Source: Streptomyces shenzhenensis (lineage in GTDB: Bacteria; Actinomycetota; Actinomycetes; Streptomycetales; Streptomycetaceae). Taken from it: a stretch of 64,000 bases of DNA. The notes under the pieces were generated by a model. That model saw only the letters and a list, made by a program, of their open reading frames with translations, ran no database searches and was not told the origin of the DNA. The DNA lies in NCBI RefSeq assembly GCF_021462265.1, contig NZ_JAJONF010000046.1, forward strand, positions 1-64,000. The letters are read 5' to 3'. The position numbers and the translations under genes were made by a program. Positions 44,224 through 53,343 of this stretch are shown one piece after another; the first letter of the stretch is position 1; every line of letters begins with the position of its first letter.

Positions 44224-44829
44224 TCAGAACGTGACGTCCGAGCAGGCGTAGAACGCGTTGCCCGTGTCGGCGATCGTCCAGACCGCGAGGATCACGTGGT
44301 GACCGCTCAGCCCCGTCGGCAGGGTGCCGCTGTGGCTGAGGGTGGCCGGCGGACGCTGGCCGTTGTAGGGGACGGTGAGGAACGGCGTGGTGTCGAGGTC
44401 CGAACGGGCGAGGGCGTGGTTCTGGTTCCAGCCCTGCTTGGTGACGTAGTACGAGAAGTCGGTCGTGGCGTGCATCGCCGTGAACTGCCAGCGGAACGTG
44501 TACGTCTGGCCACCCGTCACCTTCGTCGTCGGCCAGGCGCCGCCCGACGGCGTGGTCGGCGAGCTGAGCTGGGCGAACCTGCTCAGCCCACCGTTGCAGA
44601 TCTGGCCGTCAGCGGGTCCGGCCGCCGGGAAGCCCTTGGGGCCCTCGACGCTCTGCGGCTCGTACTGGATGTCGCCGCAGTCCGTCACCGTGCCGGACGC
44701 GCAGAGCCTCTGCCTGCTGATGGGGAGGTCGGTGTAGCCGTGCCCGCTGGCGCCGCCGGTGGAGAGCGCGAAGGCTCCGGCGGTCGCCACGCCGAGCACG
44801 ACGGCCGACACCTTGGTCCGTTTACGCAT
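44224..44829 (-). CDS. lpmP: AA10 lytic polysaccharide monooxygenase (chitin/cellulose active), LpmP type
   Basis: A 201-residue secreted copper enzyme. The signal peptide ends so that H30 becomes the new N-terminus (GASG then HGYTDLPISR); with H120 in FTAMHATTDF it forms the copper histidine brace. Single-domain AA10 enzymes oxidatively cut crystalline chitin or cellulose. In S. coelicolor an LPMO beside cslA (LpmP) takes part in hyphal-tip glycan deposition and morphology; the same neighbourhood here supports this role. The promoter carries a perfect DasR core palindrome at its start site, so N-acetylglucosamine metabolism should control it. Confidence 0.87.
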   Translation of the reverse strand: MRKRTKVSAVVLGVATAGAFALSTGGASGHGYTDLPISRQRLCASGTVTDCGDIQYEPQSVEGPKGFPAAGPADGQICNGGLSRFAQLSSPTTPSGGAWPTTKVTGGQTYTFRWQFTAMHATTDFSYYVTKQGWNQNHALARSDLDTTPFLTVPYNGQRPPATLSHSGTLPTGLSGHHVILAVWTIADTGNAFYACSDVTF

Positions 44830-44874
44830 GCTGCCGCTCCTGGAGAACGTGGGGGATGTCCACTGAGCCGTGCA

Positions 44875-44884
44875 GGTCTAGACC
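44875..44884. promoter_or_regulatory. DasR operator (dre) on the LPMO promoter
   Basis: GGTCTAGACC is the perfect core of the DasR responsive element. It lies 46 bp upstream of the LPMO start and just downstream of the -10, over the expected transcription start, where DasR would repress until glucosamine-6-phosphate releases it. Confidence 0.85.
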
Positions 44885-44891
44885 AAGTCCC

Positions 44892-44920
44892 AGATTATTG
44901 CCAGCACTTGAGCATGTCCA
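44892..44920 (-). promoter_or_regulatory. LPMO promoter
   Basis: On the minus strand TGGACA (44915-44920) is followed after 17 bp by TAATCT (44892-44897). The DasR core begins 7 bases after the -10. Confidence 0.75.
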
Positions 44921-44973
44921 TACCAAATGAGGGGTCCATCCCTTTCCCTGCTTCAGGCCTCACGGCTCACGGC

Positions 44974-46104
44974 TCACGGGACCGACGCGGTGTGCCCCGA
45001 ACAGAACGCCACCGTCAGGTCCCGCACCAGCACCTTGCGCTCGTAGTCGTCGAGGTCGACGAGTCCGCGCATGGTCAGCCGGGTCACCGTGTCCTCGACC
45101 GAGTCCACGACCGAGGTGAGCATGGTGGCCCGCTGCTGCGCGTCGAGCGCCGCGATCCGGCGGCGGTGCATGGCCGCGGCGACCTCCGGCGCGTACTCCA
45201 CCCGGACCGGCTGCACGGCGAACACCTCCAGGCCGATGCCCGCCGCGTCCGCCGTGACCAGCCGGGTCAGCGCGTCCGCCGCCGTCTCCACCGAGCCCCG
45301 GGCCGTGCCCGGCGGTTCCACCGGCACCCGTGCCAGCGCGGCCTCCACGCACTCGCGCAGATACGTCTCGTGGTCCTCGACGCCGAGCGCCGCCCGCGCG
45401 GTGTCCCGCACCCGCCACACCACCAGGACGACGACCCTGAGCGCGACCCCGTTGCCGTCCGCCGCCGGCATCTCCTCGCTGCGCCAGTGCCGCAGCCGGA
45501 CGTCGACCCGGCGGCGCAGCACCAGCGGGTTGACCCAGAGCAGACCGGTGCGCCGCACCGTCCCCCGGTAGCGGCCGAACATGCCGAGCACCCAGGCCCG
45601 TCCGGTCGTCCCGCGCGCGAGCCCCGCGAAGCCGGTCAGGCCGAGCGCGCCGGCACCGGCGTACGCGGCCCACTGCGCCGGACCGAGCCCCGCGCCCCCG
45701 GACGCCGGCAGGCGCAGCGCGTGCGCCGCGAGCGACGGCAGCAGCCCCGCCCACCAGGAGGTGGCGAGCCCCCCGGCCACTCCGCCGAGCCCGGCGCACA
45801 CGCCGGCCGCGCCGGGCAGCACCCGGGCCGGGCGCTCCACCAGGTCGGGATCGACGGCGGCGGCCGGCCGGGGCTTGGCCGGGAAGGGGCGGCGCAGCCG
45901 GGGCTGCTCGCCGGTGCCCTGGCGGCGGCCGACCACGGCGGGGCGCAGCGGCACCGACACCGGATCCGGGTCGTCACGGAACAGCAGATGGACGGGGATC
46001 TCGGTGGTGATCTCGTTCTGGATCAGCCGGGGAGCCGGGCGGGTCGGCGGCCCGCCGTCCAGGGGCCCGTCCGACTCAGGGGTGTGTGCGGTGGTCGTAC
46101 TCAT
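44974..46104 (-). CDS. SPFH/Band 7 domain membrane protein
   Basis: A 376-residue protein. After a Pro/Arg-rich cytoplasmic start come two hydrophobic stretches (about 107-160) and then an SPFH (prohibitin/stomatin-like) domain: GRYRGTVRRTGLLWVNPLVL, RVVVLVVWRVRDTARAAL, and ALDAQQRATMLTSVVDSVED. SPFH proteins form membrane microdomain scaffolds. The start at 46104 has GGAGG upstream. It follows the peptidoglycan-binding protein gene by 65 bp on the same strand and may act with it at the envelope near the csl genes. Confidence 0.83.
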   Translation of the reverse strand: MSTTTAHTPESDGPLDGGPPTRPAPRLIQNEITTEIPVHLLFRDDPDPVSVPLRPAVVGRRQGTGEQPRLRRPFPAKPRPAAAVDPDLVERPARVLPGAAGVCAGLGGVAGGLATSWWAGLLPSLAAHALRLPASGGAGLGPAQWAAYAGAGALGLTGFAGLARGTTGRAWVLGMFGRYRGTVRRTGLLWVNPLVLRRRVDVRLRHWRSEEMPAADGNGVALRVVVLVVWRVRDTARAALGVEDHETYLRECVEAALARVPVEPPGTARGSVETAADALTRLVTADAAGIGLEVFAVQPVRVEYAPEVAAAMHRRRIAALDAQQRATMLTSVVDSVEDTVTRLTMRGLVDLDDYERKVLVRDLTVAFCSGHTASVP

Positions 46105-46169
46105 GCCTGCCTCCAGCCTCCGCGCCAGATGCTTCGGGTGGTCCTCGGGGAGTCGGGGAGTCGGGGTCG

Positions 46170-47471
46170 TCACGGGAACAGGCGGCGCCAGGTCTCCGGC
46201 CCCGGGTAGCCGTCGGCGGCGCCGCCGCGCCAGCCCTGGGCGCGCTGGAACGCCTCGACGGCCCTGCGGTCCGCCTCGCCCCAGGCGGGATGCGGGCCGT
46301 CGGGGTAGAAACGGCCGTAGCCCTTCCTGATCAGCTGCCTGCCGAGTTGGGTGATGTGGTCGTTGGCGCTGCCCGGGCGGAAGAAGCTCTTGCCGGGGTA
46401 GCCCGGGACCCCGTGCGAGGCGGGGGCGGGCGGGGCCGGGGTGGCGGGCTTGATGCTCCTGCCCTTGCCGCTGGCGAGGAGTTCCCAGGTACGCGGCCCC
46501 GGCATGCCGTCGGCGGCGGCGCCGGTCCAGCCCTGGGCCCGCTGGAAGGCCTGGGTGGCCCGCTGGTCGGAGGGGCCCCAGACCGGCCCCGGGCCCTTGC
46601 CGTAGTGGCTGCCGGCGCCCCGGGCGACCAGCAGTTGCCCCAGGAGGGTGACGTACTTGTTGTCGGCGCCGGGCCCGAAGTAGGCGGCCCCCGGGAAGGG
46701 CACCGACGTCTTCCCGGCCGGGGCGCCCGACGCGCTCGGGTCCGCGATCAGGCCCTTGTAGCGGTAGGGGACGTACTTGGCGGAGTTGGCCCAGTAGGCG
46801 TAGGGGGTGGACTGGCGGTGGACGTGCGGGGGTGTCTGCTCGTACGCCGCGTAGGAGGTGCGCGTGTAGTCCGTCCAGCCGCCGAAGATCACGACATGGG
46901 ACCCTTTCTCGGGGTTGTCGGGGTTGTGGAAGAGCAGGATGTCGCCGGGCTGGAGCTCCTCCTTGGTGATCCTCGTGCCGAACTGGTCGAGGCTCCCGGT
47001 CCACTCGTTGCCGGCCAGCCCCCAGGCCATGGAGACATAGCCGGAGCAGTCCTGCCGGTACCCGTCGGTCCAGTAGCGGGACATGCTGTACGGCACCCGG
47101 GCGGCGACCCAGGTCTTGGCCCGGTTGATGATCTGTGTACGGGTGATGGGGGGTGTGGTGACCGGGCCCTGCACGGGCGTGCCGCCCGGTCCGTGCAGGG
47201 GGGACTTGGTGCCCTGCGGGGTCTCGGGTTCGGGGTCCGCGGGGGCGGCGGACCGGTGCGGGGCGGGCGGGGTGCTGTGGGCGGCGGCGCTCGGGGCGCT
47301 CGCGGCGAGGGCGGCGGACGCGGCGGCCGCCACGACCAGGACACTCCGGGCGGCCGGGTGCCCGCCGAAGCGGCCCGGCAGCGGGGAGGGACCGACTCGC
47401 CGCCAGTGGACGCAGCCGGGGCATTCGCAGTTGTCCGCGGGGTCGAATTCCTCGAATACCGGGGCCGGCAT
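46170..47471 (-). CDS. Exported peptidoglycan-binding protein with NlpC/P60-like domain
   Basis: A 433-residue protein. A cytoplasmic N-terminus with a CECPGC motif precedes a membrane or signal segment at about 43-64 (SVLVVAAAASAALAASAPSA). An NlpC/P60-like (amidase) domain follows at about 110-225, with the cysteine in YRQDCSGYVSMAWGL and the histidine in KGSHVVIFGG. Two PG_binding_1 domains lie at about 270-335 and 375-433, each ending WxxL (TWELLASG, TWRRLFP). The residues suggest a cell-wall hydrolase or binding function near the sites of wall growth. It lies between the SPFH gene and tRNA-Lys copy 3. Confidence 0.83.
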   Translation of the reverse strand: MPAPVFEEFDPADNCECPGCVHWRRVGPSPLPGRFGGHPAARSVLVVAAAASAALAASAPSAAAHSTPPAPHRSAAPADPEPETPQGTKSPLHGPGGTPVQGPVTTPPITRTQIINRAKTWVAARVPYSMSRYWTDGYRQDCSGYVSMAWGLAGNEWTGSLDQFGTRITKEELQPGDILLFHNPDNPEKGSHVVIFGGWTDYTRTSYAAYEQTPPHVHRQSTPYAYWANSAKYVPYRYKGLIADPSASGAPAGKTSVPFPGAAYFGPGADNKYVTLLGQLLVARGAGSHYGKGPGPVWGPSDQRATQAFQRAQGWTGAAADGMPGPRTWELLASGKGRSIKPATPAPPAPASHGVPGYPGKSFFRPGSANDHITQLGRQLIRKGYGRFYPDGPHPAWGEADRRAVEAFQRAQGWRGGAADGYPGPETWRRLFP

Positions 47472-47655
47472 GCGATTCCCTTCACACTTCGGGCGGATAT
47501 ATCCGGAACTGTGCACGTTGATGAGTTTCCCAACCGTGGTCCCGGTGCGCATGCTGACGGTCCGAATGATGTACGGCAGGGGTGGGCCAAGGTCGCCCTG
47601 GTGGCCGATGTCAGGAGCACGGTTCGCGGTCGGGTAGAGTTCTCGGTGTCAGCAG

Positions 47656-47729
47656 GCGCCGCTAGCTCAGTTGGTTAGAGCAGCTGACTCTTAATCAGCG
47701 GGTCCGGGGTTCGAGTCCCTGGCGGCGCA
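47656..47729 (+). tRNA. tRNA-Lys(CTT), copy 3
   Basis: Identical to the other two copies (anticodon CTT). Its eight upstream bases GTCAGCAG are the same as those before copy 1. TAGAGT at 47634-47639 is a possible -10 element. Confidence 0.97.
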
Positions 47730-48196
47730 CCGACATCAGAAGGCCCTCCGCACAGCGGGGGGCCTTCTGGCGTACCTCCCGCCGGTGACACGAGGTCACT
47801 TCGACACCCTCTCCCACCTCTCGCCCCCTTATGTCAACAACCGACACGACCGGTCCACGCAATCCCCACATACTCCACAATGAACACGTATGACCGGTAA
47901 ACACCGCGTTTCGCTCTTGCGATCATGCCGAGCACCGTAGAACCCTGGATGTCCAAAGTGCCGGTGGTTCGCGGCACTTGGGGGGTAGATAGCCGGTTGC
48001 CAGATCTGCGGGGTGAGGGGCCCCGGCCATGAATCGGTGCCGAGGGGGGCACCTGGCAACCGGAAGGTCACGGTCCGTGCCCCTTTCTGTGGGACGACTG
48101 TGCCCCGTCATGGACGCGCCCGGCAGGGTCGAGGGGGATCCGAGCGGGCGGTGGGACCGATGAACACGCGCTGACCTGCGTGTGGGGGGATGACTC
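47730..48196 (+). other. Leader region of cslA with a structured RNA candidate
   Basis: 467 bp without a gene. After the tRNA terminator an AT-richer stretch (47830-47940) may hold promoters; I cannot fix one. CCGGTTGCCAG (47993-48003) pairs with CTGGCAACCGG (48053-48063); inside, GGGG/CCCC (48010-48013 with 48021-48024) and GGTGCC/GGCACC (48036-48041 with 48048-48053) can form two more stems, giving a three-way junction. Next to the ribosome site, ACACGC (48164-48169) pairs with GCGTGT (48178-48183), directly before GGGGGGA. This looks like a regulated leader. Confidence 0.55.
47737..47769 (+). terminator. Terminator after tRNA-Lys copy 3
   Basis: CAGAAGGCCCTCCG (47737-47750) pairs with CGGGGGGCCTTCTG (47756-47769), with one G-T pair, around CACAG. 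No T-run. Confidence 0.8.
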
Positions 48197-50143
48197 ATGA
48201 CGTCGACGCCGATGGGCGCCCGGCAGGAACAGGAATACGACCCGTCACCGACCGCACAGCTCCGGCTGCCCGGGCACCGCACCTTTGCCGGCGCCCTGGG
48301 CCGCATCAAGAAGACCCTGCCCAGATACGACTACGAGCACTACAGCCGGCTCGCGGGCCCCCTCACCCAGCCCGACCCGAGCAGGCCGTACCGGGTGCGG
48401 TACCGCTCGCTGCTCTCCCAGGAACCGCACCGCGTCCGCGCCGCGCTGATGCTGGGCGCGGCCCCGCTGCTCTCACTCGTCCTGCTGACCTGGCTGCTGC
48501 GGCCCGAGCACTGGACCCAGCGGGACCACCCGGCGTACGGCTTCCTGCCGGCCCTCGACACCGTGATGCTGGTGTCGATCGGCCTGATCGAGTTCTTCCG
48601 CTGCCTGAACGTGCTGTCCAACGCGCACGCCACCCTGGTCGCCCGCGACCCGGTCCCGGTGGTCCCGGAGACCGGCACCCGGGTCGCCTTCCTCACCACG
48701 TACGTGCCCGGCAAGGAACCCCTCGGCATGGTCACCCGGACCCTTGAGGCGGCGGTCCGGCTGCGCCACCGCGGGCTGCTGCACGTCTGGCTGCTCGACG
48801 AGGGCGACGACGTGGAGGTGAAGGAGGTCTGCGCGCGCCTGGGCGTGCACCACTTCACCCGCAAGGGCGTCGAGCGGTGGAACCAGCCGCAGGGCCCGCA
48901 CCGCGCCAGGACCAAGCACGGCAACTACAACGCCTGGCTGGAGGCGCACGGCGACGACTACGACTTCTTCGCCTCCGTCGACACCGACCACGTCCCGCTC
49001 CCCAACTACCTGGAGCGGATGCTGGGTTACTTCCGCGACCCGGACGTCGGCTTCGTCATCGGCCCGCAGGTCTACGGCAACTACGACACGTTCGTCACCA
49101 AGGCCGCCGAGTCCCAGCAGTTCCTCTTCCACGCCCTGATCCAGCGCGCCGGCAACCGCTACGGCGCCCCCATGTTCGTCGGCACCTCCAACGCCGTACG
49201 GATCCGGGCGATCCGGCAGATCGGCGGCCTGTACGACTCGATCACCGAGGACATGGCGACCGGCTTCGAGATGCACCGCGCCAAGAACCCGGCGACGGGG
49301 CGGAAATGGCGCTCGGTCTACACCCCGGACGTGCTCGCGGTCGGCGAGGGCCCGAACGCCTGGACCGACTTCTTCACGCAGCAGCTCCGCTGGTCCCGGG
49401 GCACGTACGAGACGATCCTCAAGCAGTACTGGAAGGGCCTGTTCAGCCTGGGTCCGGGCAGGCTCTTCAACTACACGATGATGATCATCTTCTACCCGAT
49501 GTCGGCCCTCAACTGGATCCTGGCGGCGCTGAGCTGCGCGCTGTTCCTGGGCCTGGGCGCCTCGGGCGTGAACATCGACCCCGCCGTGTGGCTGATGCTC
49601 TACGGCAACGCCTCCGCGCTCCAGATCGGCCTCTACGTCTGGAACCGCCGGCACAACGTCTCCCCGCACGAGCCGGAGGGCTCCGGCGGGGTCGCCGGCA
49701 TGGTGATGTCGGCCCTGTCCGCGCCCGTCTACGCCCGCTCGCTCATGGACGCGCTACTGCGCCGCAGAAGCAGGTTCGTGGTCACGCCGAAAGGCGAGTC
49801 GGCCAGCCCGGACACCGTCTTCGGGACGTTCCGCATCCACTGGTTCTTCATCCTGGTCTTCGGCGGCTCACTCGTCGCCGGCCTCCTCGACGGCCACGCA
49901 CAGCCGGCGATGCTGACCTGGGCGTCGCTGGCACTGCTGATCACGGCGGCCCCGATCTGCGTCTGGCGGTACACCCTGCGCAGGGAACGCGCGGTGGCCG
50001 GCCCGAAGGACGCGGTGCCTGCGGGACACCTGGCCGCCGGGCACGCGCCGCGGCAGCGGCCGGCCTGGACGTCGCCCGCCGGCACCCCCGCGGACCAGAC
50101 CCTGCGGATCGCGCTCGGCGGACTGGGGGGACCTGAGGAATGA
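48197..50143 (+). CDS. cslA: Cellulose synthase-like glycosyltransferase CslA
   Basis: A 648-residue family 2 glycosyltransferase of the membrane. Two N-terminal membrane segments (about 75-95 and 110-125), a cytoplasmic catalytic domain with the SVDTDHVP motif (about D261), the ITEDMATGF general-base motif (about 350) and QQLRWSRGTYE (about 394), and then at least four membrane segments (from ALNWILAALSCALFLGLGAS). In S. coelicolor CslA makes a beta-glucan-containing polymer at hyphal tips. The start at 48197 has GGGGGGA. It overlaps glxA by four bases, so both are translated together. Confidence 0.93.
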   Translation: MTSTPMGARQEQEYDPSPTAQLRLPGHRTFAGALGRIKKTLPRYDYEHYSRLAGPLTQPDPSRPYRVRYRSLLSQEPHRVRAALMLGAAPLLSLVLLTWLLRPEHWTQRDHPAYGFLPALDTVMLVSIGLIEFFRCLNVLSNAHATLVARDPVPVVPETGTRVAFLTTYVPGKEPLGMVTRTLEAAVRLRHRGLLHVWLLDEGDDVEVKEVCARLGVHHFTRKGVERWNQPQGPHRARTKHGNYNAWLEAHGDDYDFFASVDTDHVPLPNYLERMLGYFRDPDVGFVIGPQVYGNYDTFVTKAAESQQFLFHALIQRAGNRYGAPMFVGTSNAVRIRAIRQIGGLYDSITEDMATGFEMHRAKNPATGRKWRSVYTPDVLAVGEGPNAWTDFFTQQLRWSRGTYETILKQYWKGLFSLGPGRLFNYTMMIIFYPMSALNWILAALSCALFLGLGASGVNIDPAVWLMLYGNASALQIGLYVWNRRHNVSPHEPEGSGGVAGMVMSALSAPVYARSLMDALLRRRSRFVVTPKGESASPDTVFGTFRIHWFFILVFGGSLVAGLLDGHAQPAMLTWASLALLITAAPICVWRYTLRRERAVAGPKDAVPAGHLAAGHAPRQRPAWTSPAGTPADQTLRIALGGLGGPEE

Positions 50144-52074
50144 ACGACAGCGCCGGCCGCCGCCGGGCCCGTCGGCTCGCGATCAGTACGGTGGTCTTTC
50201 TCGCCCTGGCCGGGATGAACGGACCGTGGCTGTACCGCTTCGGGACCGAGCGATACCACCAGTACAAGATCGACAGACCGGAGTACAAGGCCGCGAACGG
50301 CCACTGGGACATCGTCGAGTTCCCGAAGGAGTACCGCCAGGACACCATCCACGCGGTGCTCCTGCACACCGGGAAGGTGCTGCTGGTCGCCGGCTCGGGC
50401 AACAACCAGGACAACTTCGACGCGAAGATCTACGACAGCCGGATCTGGGACCCGGTCAAGGGCACGGTCGAGAAGGTGCCCACCCCGGCCGACCTGTTCT
50501 GCACCGGGCACACCCAGCTCGCCAACGGCAACGTCCTGATCGCGGGCGGCACCAAGCGGTACGAGAAGCTCAAGGGCGACGTCAGGAAGGCCGGCGGCGT
50601 CATGATCCTCTACAACGAGAACCCGGACAAACCGATGACCCTGCCCCAGGGCACGCGGTTCACCGGCAGGCGGAACGGCAAGACGTTCGTCTCCGACGAC
50701 CCGGTGCTGATCCCGCGCGCGACGAAGGTCTTCGACAAGGCCGGCAGGTACCTGCGCAACAACCCCGGTTACGCCCGGGTCGTCGTCGAGGCGCCCGAGC
50801 AGGGCACGAAGTACGAGACCGGCACCGAGGACAACTACCGCGTCCGGGGCCTCACCGGCGCCGACGCCCGCAACACGTACGGCATCGCCAACAAACTCGG
50901 CCTCGACAAGCGGGACTTCGAAGGCATCAAGAACGCCTACGAATTCGATCCGGTCGCCGAGAAGTACATCAAGGTCGACCCGATGAACGAGGCACGCTGG
51001 TATCCGACGCTCACCACGCTGTCGGACGGCAAGGTGCTGAGCGTCTCGGGGCTCGACGACATCGGGCAGCTGGTGCCGGGCAAGAACGAGGTCTTCGACC
51101 CGAGGACGAGGACCTGGACGTACACCAGGTACAAGCGCCAGTTCCCGACCTACCCCGCGCTGTTCCTGCTGCAGAACGGCAAGCTCTTCTACTCGGGCTC
51201 CAACGCCGGTTACGGCCCGGACGACGTGGGGCGCGACCCCGGGATCTGGGACGTCGGCACCAACCGGTTCACCAAGCTGTCCGGGCTCAGCGATCCGGAC
51301 ATGCTGGAGACGTCCGGGACCGTGCTGCTGCCTCCGGCACAGGACGAGAGGTACCTGGTGGTCGGGGGCGGCGGGGTCGGCGAGTCCAGGCTGTCGACCG
51401 CGAGGACCCGGCTCATCGATCTGAAGGACGCCGACCCGAGGTTCCGTGACGGCCCCTCGCTGTCGAAGGGAACGCGGTATCCGCAGATCTCGGTGCTGCC
51501 GGACGACAGCGTGCTGGTGTCGGGCGGGTCCGAGGACTACCGGGGGCGCGGCGCCTCCGACATCAGGCAGGCCCGGCTCTATGACCCGGCGACGAACTCG
51601 TTCCGGCGGGTCGCCGATCCGCTGGTGGGCCGCGACTACCACTCCGGGTCGATCCTGCTGCCCGACGGGCGGGTCATGTTCTTCGGGTCCAACCCGCTGT
51701 TCGCGGACAAGTCGAACACCAGGCCGGGGGTCTTCGAGCAGCGGATCGAGATCTACACGCCGCCGTATCTGTACCGGGGCTCCCGGCCGTCGCTGAGCGG
51801 GGGGCCGCGGACCATCGCCCGGGGCGGGTCGGGGACGTTCACGTCACCGCACGCGTCGGCCGTCAGGAAGGTGCGGCTGATCCGGCCGAGCGCGACCACG
51901 CATGTGACGGATGTGGACCAGCGCAGCGTCGCGCTGGACTTCAGGACGTCGGGGAACAAGGTCACCGTGACGGTGCCGGGGAACCGGAATCTGGTGCCGT
52001 CGGGGTGGTACATGCTGTTCGTGGACGACGGTCGGGGGACGCCCAGCAAGGCGCGGTGGGTGAAGGTGCCGTAG
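50140..52074 (+). CDS. glxA: Mono-copper radical oxidase GlxA
   Basis: A 644-residue galactose-oxidase-like enzyme anchored by an N-terminal membrane segment (about 13-28). The radical cofactor is built from C121 (DLFCTGHTQL) and Y288 next to the stacking W287 (EARWYPTLTTL); further copper ligands are the Tyr and His of RDYHSGSILLPDG and a C-terminal His in TTHVTDV. A Kelch-like beta-propeller and a C-terminal Ig-like domain (RKVRLIRPSA) complete it. GlxA oxidises glycan hydroxyls and yields peroxide; with CslA it is needed for tip glycan deposition and for aerial growth in low-osmolarity media. It overlaps the cslA stop and converges, after 18 bp, on a DyP peroxidase gene. Confidence 0.93.
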   Translation: MNDSAGRRRARRLAISTVVFLALAGMNGPWLYRFGTERYHQYKIDRPEYKAANGHWDIVEFPKEYRQDTIHAVLLHTGKVLLVAGSGNNQDNFDAKIYDSRIWDPVKGTVEKVPTPADLFCTGHTQLANGNVLIAGGTKRYEKLKGDVRKAGGVMILYNENPDKPMTLPQGTRFTGRRNGKTFVSDDPVLIPRATKVFDKAGRYLRNNPGYARVVVEAPEQGTKYETGTEDNYRVRGLTGADARNTYGIANKLGLDKRDFEGIKNAYEFDPVAEKYIKVDPMNEARWYPTLTTLSDGKVLSVSGLDDIGQLVPGKNEVFDPRTRTWTYTRYKRQFPTYPALFLLQNGKLFYSGSNAGYGPDDVGRDPGIWDVGTNRFTKLSGLSDPDMLETSGTVLLPPAQDERYLVVGGGGVGESRLSTARTRLIDLKDADPRFRDGPSLSKGTRYPQISVLPDDSVLVSGGSEDYRGRGASDIRQARLYDPATNSFRRVADPLVGRDYHSGSILLPDGRVMFFGSNPLFADKSNTRPGVFEQRIEIYTPPYLYRGSRPSLSGGPRTIARGGSGTFTSPHASAVRKVRLIRPSATTHVTDVDQRSVALDFRTSGNKVTVTVPGNRNLVPSGWYMLFVDDGRGTPSKARWVKVP

Positions 52075-52092
52075 CGCTCCGGCGGCACCCGC

Positions 52093-53253
52093 TCAGCCGA
52101 ACAGCGCGGAGCCGAGCGGGTGCCGCCGGTCGAAGCCGGGGAGGATCAGGAAGGTCGCGCTGGCAGTTGCGGTGGTGAAGGACAGCAGCGCGTCGGAGTT
52201 GTCCATGTTGGTGAGGGTGGCGGTGAAGGTCCGCAGGTCGTTCTGAAAGCTGATGAACAGCAGGCCGGGGGCGGGCTGGTCGGTGGCGTAGGAGCGGCGG
52301 AGCATGAGCCCGACCCCGACCGCGGTGGCGTGCGCCCTGCGCACATGGGCGTCCGCGGGGACGAGATAGCGCCCGTCCGGTGTCTTGGCCCCGAGTTCCG
52401 GGCCGTCGGCGGCGGAGCCGCCGGAGAGCGGGACGCCGCTGGCCCGGCGCCGCCCGAACACCGCTTCCTGCTCGGCCACGGACAGGGCGGCGAACCGCGG
52501 CAGGTCGAGTTCCATGCGCCGCAGTACGGCGAGGGTGCCGCCGGCGACCGCGGGGGGCCCGGTCAGCCACAGATCGCGTTGCTGTTCGGCGGTCGTGTGC
52601 GGGCCCACGATGCCGTCGATGAACCCGAGCGGGTTGCGTGGCGCGGTACGGCCGTCCCCGAGGGGCACGTTCGCACCGCGGCGCGCGGACTGGCGCCAGC
52701 GTTCACGGATCCGGTCACCGGCCTGGTCCAGCAGCGCGGCGGCGACGACCGGCAGGAGCAGCGCGTCCCCGGCGCAGATCTGTATCAGCAGGTCGCCGCC
52801 GCGCGCGTGCGGGGCGATCCGCTCCCGGGAGAACCGCGGGAGGTCGGCCGCCCCGGGCAGCGAGGCACCGGCCGCGCGCACCAGCCGGGGGCCCACGCCG
52901 ACGGTCACGGTGAGGTCGCCCGGCGGCAGGCCCAGCAGCCGCGGGTCGGTCCCCGCGGTGAGGGCGCGGACGGCGTGGCCGAGTTCGGCCAGCAACGGGC
53001 CGGGAGCCACGGAGGCACCGAGGTCGGCCACCACGGCGAGCAGGTTGGGCTGGGCCGGCTGGGGAAGCGTGATGCCCGCCTGATGGCGGCCCGTCGCCGG
53101 AACCGGCACCGGGGTGCCCGCCGGGGCGGCGGCGGCCACCCCGCCCGGCCGGGCGGAGTCCGATGTGCATCCGGCGGCCAGGCCGGCGGCCATCACGACG
53201 CCGGTGACGTCGAGGAACGTGCGGCGTGACGGATGGTCATCGGCTCGGGGCAT
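52093..53253 (-). CDS. DyP-type haem peroxidase, Tat-exported lipoprotein
   Basis: A 386-residue dye-decolourising peroxidase. The Tat motif SRRTFLDV is followed by a hydrophobic segment ending GLAAGC, a likely lipobox. The catalytic GxxDG motif is GFIDG (with the distal Asp), the proximal haem histidine lies in HVRRAHATA, and the conserved Arg is in LMLRRSYA. It would use hydrogen peroxide at the outer face of the membrane. Its place, 18 bp from the end of glxA, whose product makes peroxide, suggests a working pair; in S. lividans the DyP enzyme DtpA works with GlxA but, as I recall, is encoded elsewhere. The substrate is unknown. Confidence 0.85.
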   Translation of the reverse strand: MPRADDHPSRRTFLDVTGVVMAAGLAAGCTSDSARPGGVAAAAPAGTPVPVPATGRHQAGITLPQPAQPNLLAVVADLGASVAPGPLLAELGHAVRALTAGTDPRLLGLPPGDLTVTVGVGPRLVRAAGASLPGAADLPRFSRERIAPHARGGDLLIQICAGDALLLPVVAAALLDQAGDRIRERWRQSARRGANVPLGDGRTAPRNPLGFIDGIVGPHTTAEQQRDLWLTGPPAVAGGTLAVLRRMELDLPRFAALSVAEQEAVFGRRRASGVPLSGGSAADGPELGAKTPDGRYLVPADAHVRRAHATAVGVGLMLRRSYATDQPAPGLLFISFQNDLRTFTATLTNMDNSDALLSFTTATASATFLILPGFDRRHPLGSALFG

Positions 53254-53343
53254 GATGTGCAGAGTGCCACAACCGGATCGTGCCTGTCGGTCAACTTCGC
53301 TATTCGCGGGTGGAATCGGTGGGCCATGCACCAGACTGGGATC

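Noticed and set aside
47991-48063. A ydaO-type (c-di-AMP) or GEMM (c-di-GMP) riboswitch before cslA.
   Set aside because: The conserved core motifs of both classes are absent; only the stems are convincing, so it is reported as an unknown structure.
52093-53253. Naming the DyP peroxidase dtpA.
   Set aside because: DtpA of S. lividans works with GlxA but is, as I remember, encoded at another locus with copper chaperones; similarity alone by eye does not separate DyP subfamilies.
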